Shown here piece by piece: positions 27,501 through 38,200 of a stretch of DNA of 64,000 bases; positions within the stretch are counted from its first letter, which is position 1, and every line of letters starts with the position of its first letter. This DNA comes from an uncultured Myxococcales bacterium (lineage in GTDB: Bacteria > Myxococcota_A > Bradymonadia > UBA7976 > VGTA01), in NCBI GenBank assembly GCA_937146725.1, contig CAKZRU010000174.1:1-64000 (forward strand), in the 5' to 3' direction. Position numbers and translations under genes: made by a program. The notes under the pieces were generated by a model. That model ran no database searches and was not told the DNA's origin. It saw only the letters and a list, made by a program, of their open reading frames with translations.

Positions 27501-29014
27501 GGTATTTCAGCAAACTGTTCTAAGTGCATGGCCAATTCTTCTTGAGTAGAAGCGGCAACAGCTAATAAGTTTTGCGCTTGCTTTAAACGAGCTAACTTGG
27601 GTCGTAATGGTGAGTAAGTCGGTGCTTGTGATAAGGCAATATGTGCATTAATGCCTCCAAAGCCAAAGGCACTCACACCAGCCCAGCGTTCATTGCTTTC
27701 CCATGCTTCGCCTTTTTGTTGTGGGTATAAACGTCCAGCAAATAAAGGATGTACTTTTTCAATGTTTAAACTTGGGGGTTTATATCCGTGATAAATCGCT
27801 AAGGCTGCCTTAATTAAACCCGCCACACCTGCGGCTGGCATACAGTGACCAATATTTGACTTTACAGAGCCTATACCAAGAGGACTACCTTCTGTTCCAA
27901 ACACTTCTAAGGTTGAGCTGAGCTCCACTTGGTCGCCGGTAGGCGTTCCTGTTCCATGTGCTTCGATTAAGCCCACTTGCGTTAAGTCTAGGCCGGACCA
28001 AGCTTTCAGCATCGCTTTGACTTGTCCTGCTTGATCGGGACTCATCAAACTCGCTTGTCCCCCATCACTGCTTTCACCAACCCCTTGAATCACTGCATAT
28101 ATTCGATCACCATCTTTGACAGCATCTTCCAAACGCTTTAATACAACCGCCCCAACGCCTTCACCAATCAAAAGACCATCGGCGGTAGCATCAAAGGGCT
28201 TAATTGACTCGCTTCTTGAAAGTGCACCAAGTTGAGTAAAAACCGACCAAAAAGTCAGATCATGTACTAAATGAACCCCACCAGCCAAAGCGATGTTTGC
28301 TCTACCACACTGCAAGGATTCGCACGCACGACTCACGGCAAGTAAGGCACTAGCACAAGCAGCATCAATAGTGTAAGCGGCACCCCCCAGACCTAAGCGG
28401 TCAGCGACTCTAGAGGCACATAAATTGGGAACTAAGCCAATCGCGGTATCGGGTCCAAAAGGGCGAATTCCCTCAAGAATCTCATCTTGTAGGTCTTTCA
28501 TTTGTTCGGCATTAAGCCATGATTTTTTTTGAATTAAGGCACTCAGTTGCTCAAGAGTTCTGACTCTTAAGTTCAAAGCATTCATGGCTGGCCCAATATA
28601 CCCACCTCGGCCTATAATCACCTCACAGTATTCACGATCAAAAGCACGACCTCGTACACCTACTTCATTTAATTTTGGTGCATAACCGGCATCTTCTAAT
28701 GCTTCGGCACACAACTGTAGAGTCATTAATTGATCTGGCTCAGCGCCCTCGGCAGCACGGGGCATGACGCCAAAGCGTAGGGCTTCAAAACGAGCATTTA
28801 CATCAATAAAGCCACCATGACGAGCGTAAAACTTATTAGATTGAGTAGAGTTAGGCTGAAAGTAACTTTCCGGCCAACGATGTTTTGGAACAGTGGTGAT
28901 TGTACTGCGTGCCTGTATAATATTTTGCCAAAACTCAGCTATATTTAAGGCGCCGGGAAAGGTACCCGCCATCCCCACGATTGCAATCGGCATCTTTGAT
29001 GTTACTTGCTTCAT
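24584..29014 (-). CDS. Polyketide synthase, KS-AT-DH-PPTase, without a visible carrier domain
   Basis: Builds carbon chains from acyl units. The ketosynthase (residues 8-460) has C220 in DAACASALLA and the two histidines in EAHGTGTPTGD and NIGHCMPAAG. The acyltransferase (about 560-880) has GHSIGE with S635. A dehydratase-like double-hotdog domain (about 945-1250) has the HCFFRQ motif at H958 and an LLDNVGQ aspartate motif. The last 190 residues are a phosphopantetheinyl transferase: GIDLE (D1353) and WTLKEASAK. I find no acyl carrier domain and no ketoreductase, so carrier and reduction must be supplied in trans. KS-AT first and PPTase last recall enediyne and PUFA-type iterative synthases. 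It starts 12 bases after recD and is probably the last gene of that operon. Confidence 0.85.
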   Translation of the reverse strand: MKQVTSKMPIAIVGMAGTFPGALNIAEFWQNIIQARSTITTVPKHRWPESYFQPNSTQSNKFYARHGGFIDVNARFEALRFGVMPRAAEGAEPDQLMTLQLCAEALEDAGYAPKLNEVGVRGRAFDREYCEVIIGRGGYIGPAMNALNLRVRTLEQLSALIQKKSWLNAEQMKDLQDEILEGIRPFGPDTAIGLVPNLCASRVADRLGLGGAAYTIDAACASALLAVSRACESLQCGRANIALAGGVHLVHDLTFWSVFTQLGALSRSESIKPFDATADGLLIGEGVGAVVLKRLEDAVKDGDRIYAVIQGVGESSDGGQASLMSPDQAGQVKAMLKAWSGLDLTQVGLIEAHGTGTPTGDQVELSSTLEVFGTEGSPLGIGSVKSNIGHCMPAAGVAGLIKAALAIYHGYKPPSLNIEKVHPLFAGRLYPQQKGEAWESNERWAGVSAFGFGGINAHIALSQAPTYSPLRPKLARLKQAQNLLAVAASTQEELAMHLEQFAEIPNTHIGVHHYGQGVVRAVLLDPSSASIKEAAQMARAGQTRQGRKGLWLIRDGLLSDAQAQKGQIAFMFPGIEANFAPRIDNLCARLGLTAPTLYPPQDLGERGVSVVRLGMSLNQCIQRLGIYPDHICGHSIGEWTGLITAGYFPESAIEPFIAGLDPQGLSVPEVSFIAVGAGMEQAQAVLKVQFGQDLESQGIYCSHDNCPHQSIFCVPLKVSTSVLECLTSAKLMAHELPFRSGFHAPHFAPFAQGITQHLKTLALQEPKLNPWSATTLKAYPSEAEALYKLNTEHLTKTVRFRALIERLYEQGVRVFIQMGVGSLSSFVSDTLRGRPHRVLEAHSERRDAWTQFLHLGASLYAEGAKVNFAALKPAGHKRERTLDLNLGTSVPLLEASVRHKSETVSLSGLVSDVGPQQGAATYPKPLSVNKMNNELTHKSSYEGSWPLAIDQFPYLIDHCFFRQAHDWPILEDRFPVVPMTLSIQWVMEVAQQLANEADQHLDQQRYVVEITQVRAAKWIEVEPAQDLKVKAKWLDENNIQVEIVGHLSAIVAVAHQSPSAIKQAFVAQANEIKPPITAQEVYTKRWMFHGPAYHGIEQLVGISPTGIRGRIRNKGIPGALLDNVGQLFGLWVMLTQREDRVVMPVRLEELTFYQVPPKLDTVLDCEVQITKLEKREVKADMTLWYEGQVWARFSGWSDWRFETSGQLWSLMRYPEHNLYALPILSHQGISITLAKGISSAASSREFLVGRCLNQSERQEYRQLNIKAQRDWLAGRVASKDALRHLVWERAQRPLFPAEIALSPRVAQTAPSFARSGLPIDLQYHYPLSISHSQGRAVAVVASPHAQVHFLGIDLELVVDRSVDWRNASFSPAELRHLDSLAPERESEALTLWWTLKEASAKCAQSGLKSPKLWTIQTWQAISMTNTAASTRLQNGVTTLSQGTAMVYSELDQHTYQLYWWIFEEETQRFCMALCRR

Positions 29015-29026
29015 TATACAACCCTT

Positions 29027-31138
29027 TTACAGCTCTCTGATCGGCTTTGCTAATCTTGTTAAGCGATTAGACAGTTGTCCTCCACGCTCGACTTGAGCAA
29101 GAATTGAGGCTGATAACACATCAAGATTCCCCACAAGTATAGCATGTTTTTTAGCACGGGTTAGACCGGTATAAATCAATTCACGAGTCATGATCGGAGA
29201 GCGTTCGGGCGGAATACACATAATAATTTTTTGGAACTCTGAACCTTGGCTTTTATGAATACTCATGGCAAAAACCGTACGATGCGGTGGTAAGAGCGAT
29301 AAGCTTACTGCTTTTTCATGGTTTTCAAAATAAACTTGATGATCACGTCCTACAATGCCGATATCCCCATTGACTAGACCTGTGGGAGGATGGTTTTGGG
29401 TGATCAAAATAGGTCGCCCCACATATCCTCGTCCCCACCCACCAATTCTAAGCTCTCTTAATTTGCTTTCCACTGCTTCATTTAATTCATTGACACCTAG
29501 ACTCCCCCCATAATGAGGTGAAAGTAAACATAAGGATTTGAGATGAACTAAGGCTTCATGAGGATTAATTTTAGCAAGACTAATCGCCTTTTGAGCATAC
29601 TGAACAACCTCATCAAATAAGTGCTGTGGAAAGGGCGGCCCTGCATAATACTCAGTATCGCTAAACTTGGGGCTTTGAAAGCTTTGAATCACTGCCTCAA
29701 CCCCAAGTGCTTCAACATTTTGCATCGCACTTGCGGCCGCATGAATACCACTATCTTCAGCAACTCGACGCACCTGATTTAAAGCGACAACTCGGTCGAT
29801 AAACAGATCGCTTGGCTGTGTTGAGCTTGGCGCTGTTGTCTGTTCACTTAAGCGCATATCTAAACGCTCAATAAGTGATTGAGTTGATGCAGTATTATAA
29901 TGGCTGTCACTTAATATAGTTGCTTCCTTGAGTACATCTGCATCGCTTTCATGAGTAATCTTGTTTGGCTCAGTGATAAAGCGGTCTAATTCATTAAGTC
30001 GTTCGGCGCTGATTAACGGGCCACGATCTGCGCACAATTCAGAAAAAGGGGCCCCTGCACTCACCGATGGTAATTGCTGAGGATCACCGATTAAGAGCAG
30101 ACGACAACGAGATTTACGATCATGAGGAATGACGATTGCTTCCAATAAACTTTGCAACAACCACATATCCACCATAGAGCATTCATCGACTACAATGACA
30201 TCATAAGACAAGGGGTTCATTCGGTGATGTTCGGGGCTTCGCCCCGGTGCAATACCAAGTAGGCTATGTAAAGTTAGTCCCTGCAGACGAGCTAACTGCT
30301 CTTGAATCTCATCAGGTAGGTGAAAAAAAGAGGCTCTGGCCTGTATAGACTCAGTTAAGCGTTGAGCAGCTTTACCGGTTGGTGCAGTGACCACAATGCG
30401 CAGTGGGTCATCCGCTTGGGCATATTGTTCAATCAATGCTGCTAATATACGTTGAGTAAGGGTTGTTTTGCCAGTTCCAGGACCACCATGGATGATCATC
30501 ACAGAGCTACGAAAGGCAGAGTATAAAGCCAGCTTTGAGCGATCCCATTGTGCGCCACCATCAAACCAACTCTCGGCCGAGTCCGCAAAAAGTCGCTGCC
30601 ATAACAAACTTGGCCTAGGCATGGTCCCCACATCGATCATACTGAGTTGATGTAAGGCATGTGCGACTCTTGATTCGCCTCGCCATGCTTTAAGTGTAAA
30701 TAAAACCTCACCATCAAGAACAAAAGGACGAGCTTCCTTACCCCGACCTGTCCACCAAATACTTGGGCTTTGCTTTAAGCATTCAAGCCACTCTGAGGTT
30801 TCAGGTAAGCTTGACCAATCTTGCATCAGATCTTGGCTTGTGTTGAGCTGATCGAGCTTAATACTCAACTGATCATCATCTAATTCGGCATGTTCACGTT
30901 CTTTAAGCTCTTTGATGACTTCTGGTGAAAAATCTTCGGCTACGGCATTTAAACGCAACCCAAGATGACCCAGATTTAATGCGGTTTGAGCCAGGGCCAA
31001 GGCGACTCCAACTCTAGCATCAGTTTCGCCCGATAAACGCATCACACTTTGAGTGGCCGCATAACTTAAAGGACTAATAATCCCCTGTTCCAATAGCTTT
31101 TCTATGCTCATCAAACCACGTCGCTCATGATTGCTCAT
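29027..31138 (-). CDS. recD: Exodeoxyribonuclease V alpha subunit, RecD
   Basis: The 5'-3' helicase of the RecBCD complex, which unwinds and degrades DNA ends and prepares them for recombination. The Walker A motif is GGPGTGKTTLTQ (about residues 218-229), Walker B VVDECSMVDMWLL, motif III LLIGDPQQLPSVSAG, and the C-terminal helicase motifs SIHKSQGSEF and ELIYTGLTRAKK are intact. An N-terminal domain for contact with RecB and RecC occupies the first 190 residues. At 703 residues it is somewhat longer than E. coli RecD. The ATG at 31138 is preceded by GGGAGAGAG; a TTG codon directly in front could also start. It follows recB by about 15 bases in one run with recC. Confidence 0.93.
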   Translation of the reverse strand: MSNHERRGLMSIEKLLEQGIISPLSYAATQSVMRLSGETDARVGVALALAQTALNLGHLGLRLNAVAEDFSPEVIKELKEREHAELDDDQLSIKLDQLNTSQDLMQDWSSLPETSEWLECLKQSPSIWWTGRGKEARPFVLDGEVLFTLKAWRGESRVAHALHQLSMIDVGTMPRPSLLWQRLFADSAESWFDGGAQWDRSKLALYSAFRSSVMIIHGGPGTGKTTLTQRILAALIEQYAQADDPLRIVVTAPTGKAAQRLTESIQARASFFHLPDEIQEQLARLQGLTLHSLLGIAPGRSPEHHRMNPLSYDVIVVDECSMVDMWLLQSLLEAIVIPHDRKSRCRLLLIGDPQQLPSVSAGAPFSELCADRGPLISAERLNELDRFITEPNKITHESDADVLKEATILSDSHYNTASTQSLIERLDMRLSEQTTAPSSTQPSDLFIDRVVALNQVRRVAEDSGIHAAASAMQNVEALGVEAVIQSFQSPKFSDTEYYAGPPFPQHLFDEVVQYAQKAISLAKINPHEALVHLKSLCLLSPHYGGSLGVNELNEAVESKLRELRIGGWGRGYVGRPILITQNHPPTGLVNGDIGIVGRDHQVYFENHEKAVSLSLLPPHRTVFAMSIHKSQGSEFQKIIMCIPPERSPIMTRELIYTGLTRAKKHAILVGNLDVLSASILAQVERGGQLSNRLTRLAKPIREL

Positions 31139-31156
31139 CAATATGCTCTCTCTCCC

Positions 31157-34100
31157 TCAAAAGCCAAGTTCTTTGAGTTTTTGCTCAGCGGCTTGTGGCT
31201 TAGACAACGCCAAAGACAGTAACTCGGTGACCAGATGCATTGGACGATGCAGATAAACACCAGCACTCCCTTGATCAACGGCGCCCTGCTTAATTCGGCT
31301 CACAGGGCCTGCCATACCTCTCAAAAACAAATAATAGCTTCCCCCTAAATGTCGCTCAGCTTGATAGGTCTGCCCCAACTTTTGCTTTAATAAACGATGC
31401 AATACCACCAAATAAAGGTGAGACTGCAGATGGTAATAGTGTAGATTCATAATCTCTTGCAAAGCCTGAGGGTGATAATGTCCTAATTGAGAGCCTTCTT
31501 CATCACCTAACCAATGGGTTTTATAATCTACAATATAATAACGGTCTTGCCCATGTTGGGGCACCCTAAACATAAGATCGATACTCCCCTTTAAAAAACC
31601 TTGTAATTGTAGGTCATCGGGTAAAGAGGGAAGCCCTTGACAGGCCGGATCTAGCCTTAATATTCGATTAAGTAGTGCTGCTGATAGAGTCTGCTCTTTG
31701 GATAATGGCAGTTGAAATTGAACCTCATCGCGTCGATGACTTCTGGGCAGATTATACAAGCAAAAACCGGAGAGTTCATATCTAGCCCAATCATTCAAAG
31801 CCCATGAGCCTGCTTCCGGTGGTGGCTGTGAGGATGCTAAAGGAGTATTCAAAGCAAGCATAAGACCGGATGCAACCCGACTTGCATAGCCTTTATCAAA
31901 GCCCCAAGCGTTAAGGACTTGTTCGGTTAGGTATTCAAGATCACTTTCTTGACATTGGTAAAAATCAAGTTTTTCAAGCAAGGCATGGATACACTGACCA
32001 AAGCGTGCACTCCCACTTAAATCAATTAAGGGCGGTTGCTTCCCACTGTACACCATTGGTGCTTTGACCTTACCATGGGTAGCTTCATCTAGCTCTGGTA
32101 GTTCTTCTAAAACCAACATGCGTTCACGCTTGGCTTCGGCAAGCTGTGCTAAAGAACTAAAACTAGAGATTCGCCAATCTTGATCGATTTGCAACTCATG
32201 CTGATGCACTGCTAAGGTTTGACTGTCATCAGAGGCCCCGCGCCATATATTAAATCTAGGCGCATGTCGTTCAATATCAAATCTTAATTCTCCTTGTGTA
32301 TTGATATAGCGCTGTGCACCTCGTTCACTAACCAAGTAATCATATTCAGCTCTTTTGGGCTTAGTTTTTGGTTGAGGTGCAGTCCCCATAATCATCGAAT
32401 ATAAGGGAGATAGGTGAAAGTTCTTGCTTGGGACTGATAAATAGATAGAGCAATGATGTACTGCTCGAGTCAGAGCAACATAGAGTAAACGCCTTTCTTC
32501 TCGCTGGCTTGCTTCTGCAATTTCTTTTTCAATCTTTTTCAGTTCTTCACTGGTGTCAAGACGAAGATCAAGTGAACGAGGCTCGCCCGGCTTGGCTGGT
32601 TCTGTCACTCTAATTTCCTCTTTTCGGCCTCCACCGACAATCCATAGATCAGGACAAAATAGGATGCCATATTCCAAGCCCTTAGAGCGGTGTACAGTAA
32701 CAACTTCCACCGCATCTGTGTCAATATGAGGCCTTACCTCATCTTCTTCGCTCGCTTCGATATCACTATCTAAGCGACGCTCTCTCAGCCATTGCAGGGT
32801 GAGCTCCGGAGATAGCTTAAAGCTTCCTTCTCGGGCTTGTATTCTTTCTGAGGCATGAATCATACGAGAGAGATCTCTAGCACCATCAGACAAGCGTAAG
32901 GCACGTTCAATCACTTGGAGCTGTGGATCATGAAGAAGAGCATGAAAAGCAGCCGCAAACCCTTGATTGATCCAAATCCCATGTAATTGGGTGAAGACTT
33001 CTTTAAGGGAGTCTGAGTAATTTTGCACATCCCAAGCATCAAAACCTAAAAGTTCAACGGCCAAGGCCGAGCGTAAAGCGCCCTCATCCTCGGGTAATAG
33101 CATCGCTCGTACCAAGCGTTCCAGTTGGCCTGCTGCCGTGGTTTTAAAGACATCATCATCACCGCGAATGGTCGAAGCAATCCCTCGCTTTGCCAAAGCG
33201 ACCGACACCTGCATTGCAAACAGGTTGGTACGGGTAAGTATACCTATGTCAGAGAGAGCAACTTGTCTTTTCTTAGCACCCGTGCCGAGCGTATATCCTT
33301 TGGAAAGAAACTGGCTAACATCTTCGGCGACATACTCTGCAAGATTTTCATCTCGGGTTTTAACCAAATCTAGTTCAAAATACCGCCAACGTAGAGCTGA
33401 AAAGTCTTGGGCTCGATTCTCCCGTCCCCCATCAACATGCACATAAGGCACTTGCTCATCCAAAAAGAAGCCACTGCCCTCGGACGGGGTACCGGCCTTG
33501 ACCACTTCTCCATAATTGAGTTGGTGTAAATCCTGTCTTGGATCAAAATGTTGATTTAAAGCATCGAGTAAGCGTGGGTCACTGCGAAAGTTTCTAGACA
33601 TGGTAAAAGCTCGCTCGGGCTTTATCCCTAACTTAACCGCTAAATAGGCATTAAGATCGGCACCACGAAAGCGATAAATCGATTGTTTTGGGTCACCGAT
33701 CAAATAGGTGATGGCACGGCTTTGCTGTGGATCTAAGCACTTGGAAAAAATCCCCCACTGCATGGGATCAGTATCTTGAAACTCATCGATTAAAGCCGCA
33801 CCAAAGCGCTCTCTGACTCGAGCTAAGAACTGTCCATCAGGTCTATGCAAAGCCGCATGAGTCAAGCGAACAAGGTCATTTGTACTGACCCAGCCCTCGG
33901 CCTGCTTGCGGCGACTTAACTCCTTTTGGGCATAAACAGCAAAGCCCCAGCGAAACCAAGTCCGCATAGCAATCATGGATTCATCAATAATCGCTGATAG
34001 GTCATTCAAAATATCGCTTAAAGGATGGCTAAAGTCCAAAAAGGGCTTATTCACCTTAGTTATTTTATTCATTTTACCCACGATGCCCACAGTGGATAAA

Positions 34101-35233
34101 AAGGACAGATCCTTATTGAGCGCAAGTATGGTGGAAGTTGTTGAACGACCTTGCTTAACTAAATCCAAGATCAACTCGATGGCCTCCCAGCCCATTTGCT
34201 GTAGGCCTTCTCCGCCCCCGGAATTCCATTTAACCTGTGCATTTAAGGTCTGTAGTTCATTTTGTAGGCTTGTTCTTAGCTCTTCTTTTTGCAAGGCCGG
34301 TAGTAGTCTAATATTGACCGTATAGTCAAACAGATCCCCGATATAACTCCATGCTTCCACCACATGGCTAGGGCTTAAGTCACAAGGCTTACTCGTCGGT
34401 AATAAGGCTTCACTAAATAAGCTATTTTGGTCTTTATCTTGCTGATTCAGACTTGCTTCATCTTGTAATACATCCTTTTGCAGTTCATCCTCAAAGGGCG
34501 CCGGTGGAGGCGGCAAAATAGAGGACTTAGATGCTTCGATTAAGTGCTCTAAATGTTCTGGAATCGCCTCATGACTCTGCTTTGGAAGCAATAATGGATC
34601 ACAGTAAACCGACGCCCAGCCTTCCGGCTCTAAAAACTTACAGATCTTCACCAAGCTTTCCACATCGTGTTTCAGCTTTTTACTAATCGCATTCATCAAG
34701 CGTAAGGCTGGACGACTTGCTTCGCTAATGACCAAGCTTCTAAAGTCTTCGGAGATTTCTTCAAAAAGTGGGCTAAGATGCGTTTGAACTTGATTTGCTT
34801 CTACACCTGATTCTAGTGAGTAATCTCTCAACATTTGACCACAAAAACCGTGAATCGTTGAGATTTGGGCTAGGTCAAAATGATCAAGAGCTTGCTGTAA
34901 ACGAGCAGGTGCTGCTTGGCGTTGTTCAACAGTCAAGTTTTGATAAAGAGTCCATAGTTCAGTGCCTAAAGTCTCTTCATTTTGCTCTGATTCTTGTCTA
35001 GGCCATTTGGCGAGTACCTCATTCAAATGTACTCGAATTCGGCTGTCAAGTTCTTGCGTGGCTGCGATCGTAAAGGTCACCACTAATAATTCTTCAGCTT
35101 TAAGCTCTTGCTCGAGTAATAGTCGAGCCACTAACCATGTAATACTATATGTTTTCCCCGTACCTGCGCTTGCTTCAACAAGAGTATAGCCCTTTTGTAA
35201 ATCATGGCCTAGCAGATCAAAAGCGATCGACAT
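31157..35233 (-). CDS. recB: Exodeoxyribonuclease V beta subunit, RecB
   Basis: The 3'-5' helicase and nuclease subunit of RecBCD. Walker A is EASAGTGKTYS (residues 20-30), Walker B ALIDEFQDTDPMQW, then YLIGDPKQSIYRFRGAD, TVHRSKGLEYGILF and ERRLLYVALTRAVH: a full UvrD-type motor. The C-terminal nuclease has the RecB signature IVDYKTHWLG, and an upstream acidic residue in GSIDLMFRV, so cutting should be active. At 1358 residues it is longer than the E. coli protein, partly through a low-complexity insertion near residue 270. The ATG touches the recC stop codon directly (TAAATG), so the two are translationally coupled. Confidence 0.94.
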   Translation of the reverse strand: MSIAFDLLGHDLQKGYTLVEASAGTGKTYSITWLVARLLLEQELKAEELLVVTFTIAATQELDSRIRVHLNEVLAKWPRQESEQNEETLGTELWTLYQNLTVEQRQAAPARLQQALDHFDLAQISTIHGFCGQMLRDYSLESGVEANQVQTHLSPLFEEISEDFRSLVISEASRPALRLMNAISKKLKHDVESLVKICKFLEPEGWASVYCDPLLLPKQSHEAIPEHLEHLIEASKSSILPPPPAPFEDELQKDVLQDEASLNQQDKDQNSLFSEALLPTSKPCDLSPSHVVEAWSYIGDLFDYTVNIRLLPALQKEELRTSLQNELQTLNAQVKWNSGGGEGLQQMGWEAIELILDLVKQGRSTTSTILALNKDLSFLSTVGIVGKMNKITKVNKPFLDFSHPLSDILNDLSAIIDESMIAMRTWFRWGFAVYAQKELSRRKQAEGWVSTNDLVRLTHAALHRPDGQFLARVRERFGAALIDEFQDTDPMQWGIFSKCLDPQQSRAITYLIGDPKQSIYRFRGADLNAYLAVKLGIKPERAFTMSRNFRSDPRLLDALNQHFDPRQDLHQLNYGEVVKAGTPSEGSGFFLDEQVPYVHVDGGRENRAQDFSALRWRYFELDLVKTRDENLAEYVAEDVSQFLSKGYTLGTGAKKRQVALSDIGILTRTNLFAMQVSVALAKRGIASTIRGDDDVFKTTAAGQLERLVRAMLLPEDEGALRSALAVELLGFDAWDVQNYSDSLKEVFTQLHGIWINQGFAAAFHALLHDPQLQVIERALRLSDGARDLSRMIHASERIQAREGSFKLSPELTLQWLRERRLDSDIEASEEDEVRPHIDTDAVEVVTVHRSKGLEYGILFCPDLWIVGGGRKEEIRVTEPAKPGEPRSLDLRLDTSEELKKIEKEIAEASQREERRLLYVALTRAVHHCSIYLSVPSKNFHLSPLYSMIMGTAPQPKTKPKRAEYDYLVSERGAQRYINTQGELRFDIERHAPRFNIWRGASDDSQTLAVHQHELQIDQDWRISSFSSLAQLAEAKRERMLVLEELPELDEATHGKVKAPMVYSGKQPPLIDLSGSARFGQCIHALLEKLDFYQCQESDLEYLTEQVLNAWGFDKGYASRVASGLMLALNTPLASSQPPPEAGSWALNDWARYELSGFCLYNLPRSHRRDEVQFQLPLSKEQTLSAALLNRILRLDPACQGLPSLPDDLQLQGFLKGSIDLMFRVPQHGQDRYYIVDYKTHWLGDEEGSQLGHYHPQALQEIMNLHYYHLQSHLYLVVLHRLLKQKLGQTYQAERHLGGSYYLFLRGMAGPVSRIKQGAVDQGSAGVYLHRPMHLVTELLSLALSKPQAAEQKLKELGF

Positions 35234-38200
35234 TTAACTCTCCTCACCCATAAGGCTTGTAGATAAAGGCCCAAAAACGATTTCACTTTGTTGGATAAAA
35301 TCTGGATGTATACCCATTGAATTACTCTTTGGCTCAGTTTTGAGATCTAAGCTCGGATCTATATTTGGTTCAGATATATCAATTTGAGCCTGCTTATCAC
35401 GCCAGGGCGCCTCACCATCATAGGTTTGTAACACATATAGATTATCCGCCTTATTCCATTGCTTGGTCAGTTCAGCAAATGCTTCAATACTCTCTGGTTC
35501 AAGTTCATGTTCTGAAGCATACTTTAGCCATTTCCAAGATAATTCTGGTTCAAACCTTAAGGGCTTTAATGATCCTTCTTCCATTAAATCAATCCAAGTT
35601 TCCAATAATTGAGCGGCCTCAGCTTGAGCAAGCTTTGGAAACTTGTCGAACTGACCATCTTTGGCCACCAAGGTTGTACCTTCAAACTTAGGATCCGCTG
35701 CAGATAAAGCGACATGATATAACCAAGGCTCAATCAAGCGCTCTCCTTTAGGATACTGTTCCTCTTTACCACCCATATGACGACTTGGTGTCGCAAAAAC
35801 CAACTGATTGCCATAATACATATCTCCCTCAATATGCAAAGGCCGTCCGGAGGGTAATTTTAAGTTTAGAGAGAGTGCCTGTCGACTTTCGCCGGACTTA
35901 GCCTGGCTAAAACGTTCATACAAGCTTTTTACTTCATCCAAGGCTTGCTCAAAGCTTACCTCACCCATTTTACCGATCGGTAATAAGCCTTCTGCTCGCA
36001 CGATATTCACAATATGCTGAAAGTTTTCTTCGGTCAGTGGTGAGCTTATACTTAAATCTAAATCAGGATTTACCGGATCAGCCTGATCCGACTTGAGTTC
36101 AATACTTGGATCCATCGCTTGTAAAAGCTTAAAGGTGCGATCCTTTAAAAACCATGATTGCAAAGAGTCAAGCTCAAGTAATTCTCGTTCTTTTGTAAGC
36201 TCTTCATCTTTGAGTAAGCTCATCCCCACTCCACGTTTCAAAAAGAACTCACTAGGGTTTTTCAATAACTGCTTAAGTGTATCCAACTTGGGCCTGCTTA
36301 CACCACGAGAAGCAATCGCCAAAGTCCGAGCTGAAAAAGGCGGAACTAAACGAGGATTACGCATAGCTTCTTGCCAAGCTTTGGCCCCTTTAAGCCAAAT
36401 TGGCTCATGGCTTAAGGTCATTTCTCCTGCCTCGCCCGCTTCGCTCGCAATAAAGTTTCGCGGACTGAATGAGTGCAAAGGATGTTGAATTGTTAAGGCT
36501 TCGACTAACAAGTCAGCTGCCTTGCCACCGTAGGTAAAACGAGCGCTTAACTCTTCTTGGATCGCTTGCAAAATAGGGGCTGGCAAACGAGTTTCGCCGT
36601 TGGCTTTTTGACCTGTATAAAAGAAATGGATTTGTTCCTGCGCTGCTAAAATACTTGCGAGTAAATTGGCAAACTGCTCTTGAATGGGATCAATATCATT
36701 GGGCAAGGGATAGGCAAGGGTTGGGTCAAGTCGATCTTGTTTAGCTCTAAAGGGAAACTGTCCCTCACTTAGATTTAAAAAGCACAGCATTTTAGCGGGC
36801 ACTGCATAAGCTTGATCTAAAGAATAAAATCGCACATGATCTCGACCCGCACCAACAACCATCTTTTGTTGTCCAATCCCATGTTCAATCAAAAGCCCCA
36901 TGGCCTTATTGGTCATATTTTGCTGACTTGGTGCTTGTCGCTTAAGCGCTCGCCTTAAATCGGACTCAACATCTTGACGTAAGGCTTTGTCCTCAAGGGT
37001 ATGAGCAACACATAACTTTCTGAGAACATCGATCAGAAGCTCGCACCAAACTGCTGGCGTATGGGCTGAAGCAAGCTTGGGAAGCATATTTTTAAGAGTA
37101 AAGAAAAAGTCACAGAACTTGGACAGTAGTTTTTCACTATCCTCACCATTGAGCGGGATGGCCGCGACTCCGTCATAAAGTTCACTATAGCCTCGATAAT
37201 GTTCTTCCCCCACTAAATAGCCCATCAATAATCGATCTAGTCCAAATTCCCAACTATGTTGAGCCTCTTCATTTAGGCCACAGGCAACACGATGATCAGC
37301 ATCCAAGCCCCAACGAATGCCACTCAGACGAATCCACTGCTCTAACTTAATAATATCGCTTAAAGACAGTTTAAACTTTGCTGAGACCAATGGGTGTTTT
37401 AAGCATTGAAAAACATCATGCCGATATAAGCGACTTTTGGATAATTTCAAAACCTGCTTCAACAAAACCGCATAAGGGTTTTGCCCATTTGGTCTGGCTA
37501 ACTCCGCACCTAAGCGTTTACTTGTTTCTGTATGGCTCGCTTCTAAAACGTTTAATGATTGTTGATTGATCATCGGCTTAGTTTTGCTCGCTTCAATAGG
37601 TGAAACTGCTGATAAGTCACCATTAAAGACAGCTAAAATCAAAGGAGCAAAGCGCTCAATATCCGGACAAAGAACCAAAATATCACGTGGCCTTAGCTGA
37701 GGGTCACGGCGTAGGGCTGCTCGGATTGTTTGATAAAGATCTTCAACCTGTCGCTGATCGCTATAACTCGTATGAAAGCGTAATGAAAAATCTTCTTGTG
37801 GATGCTTAAGCTCCGGTAAGCAGGGTAAGGGCGCTTCAGGTCTAGGCTTGGCTTGAGTGAGCGCCGTTTGAAACAAGCTAAGTAATGTAGCAGGCTGCTC
37901 ATTCTGCTCATTCTGTAGCAGTGTTGCCAAAGTTTCTTTTTGCTGGACCGGTGGTGGCGTTATTGGAAAAGGGGGGATTGGTCGTAAATTCGACCCATTT
38001 AAGTGCTCATCTGATAAAGAACGATAAGCAGTAAATCCTGAGCCATAGCTGCTCATTAGAGGAACAGCTCGCTCAGACTCCTCTTGTGTAGACTGCTCAA
38101 AGCGACCGTAAGTCAGTGGGTCTATGGTGATAAAATAGACTTGTGTAGTTTGTGCACAAGCTCGGGCGAGAGCAAGACTTTGAGCATCATAGCGATGATG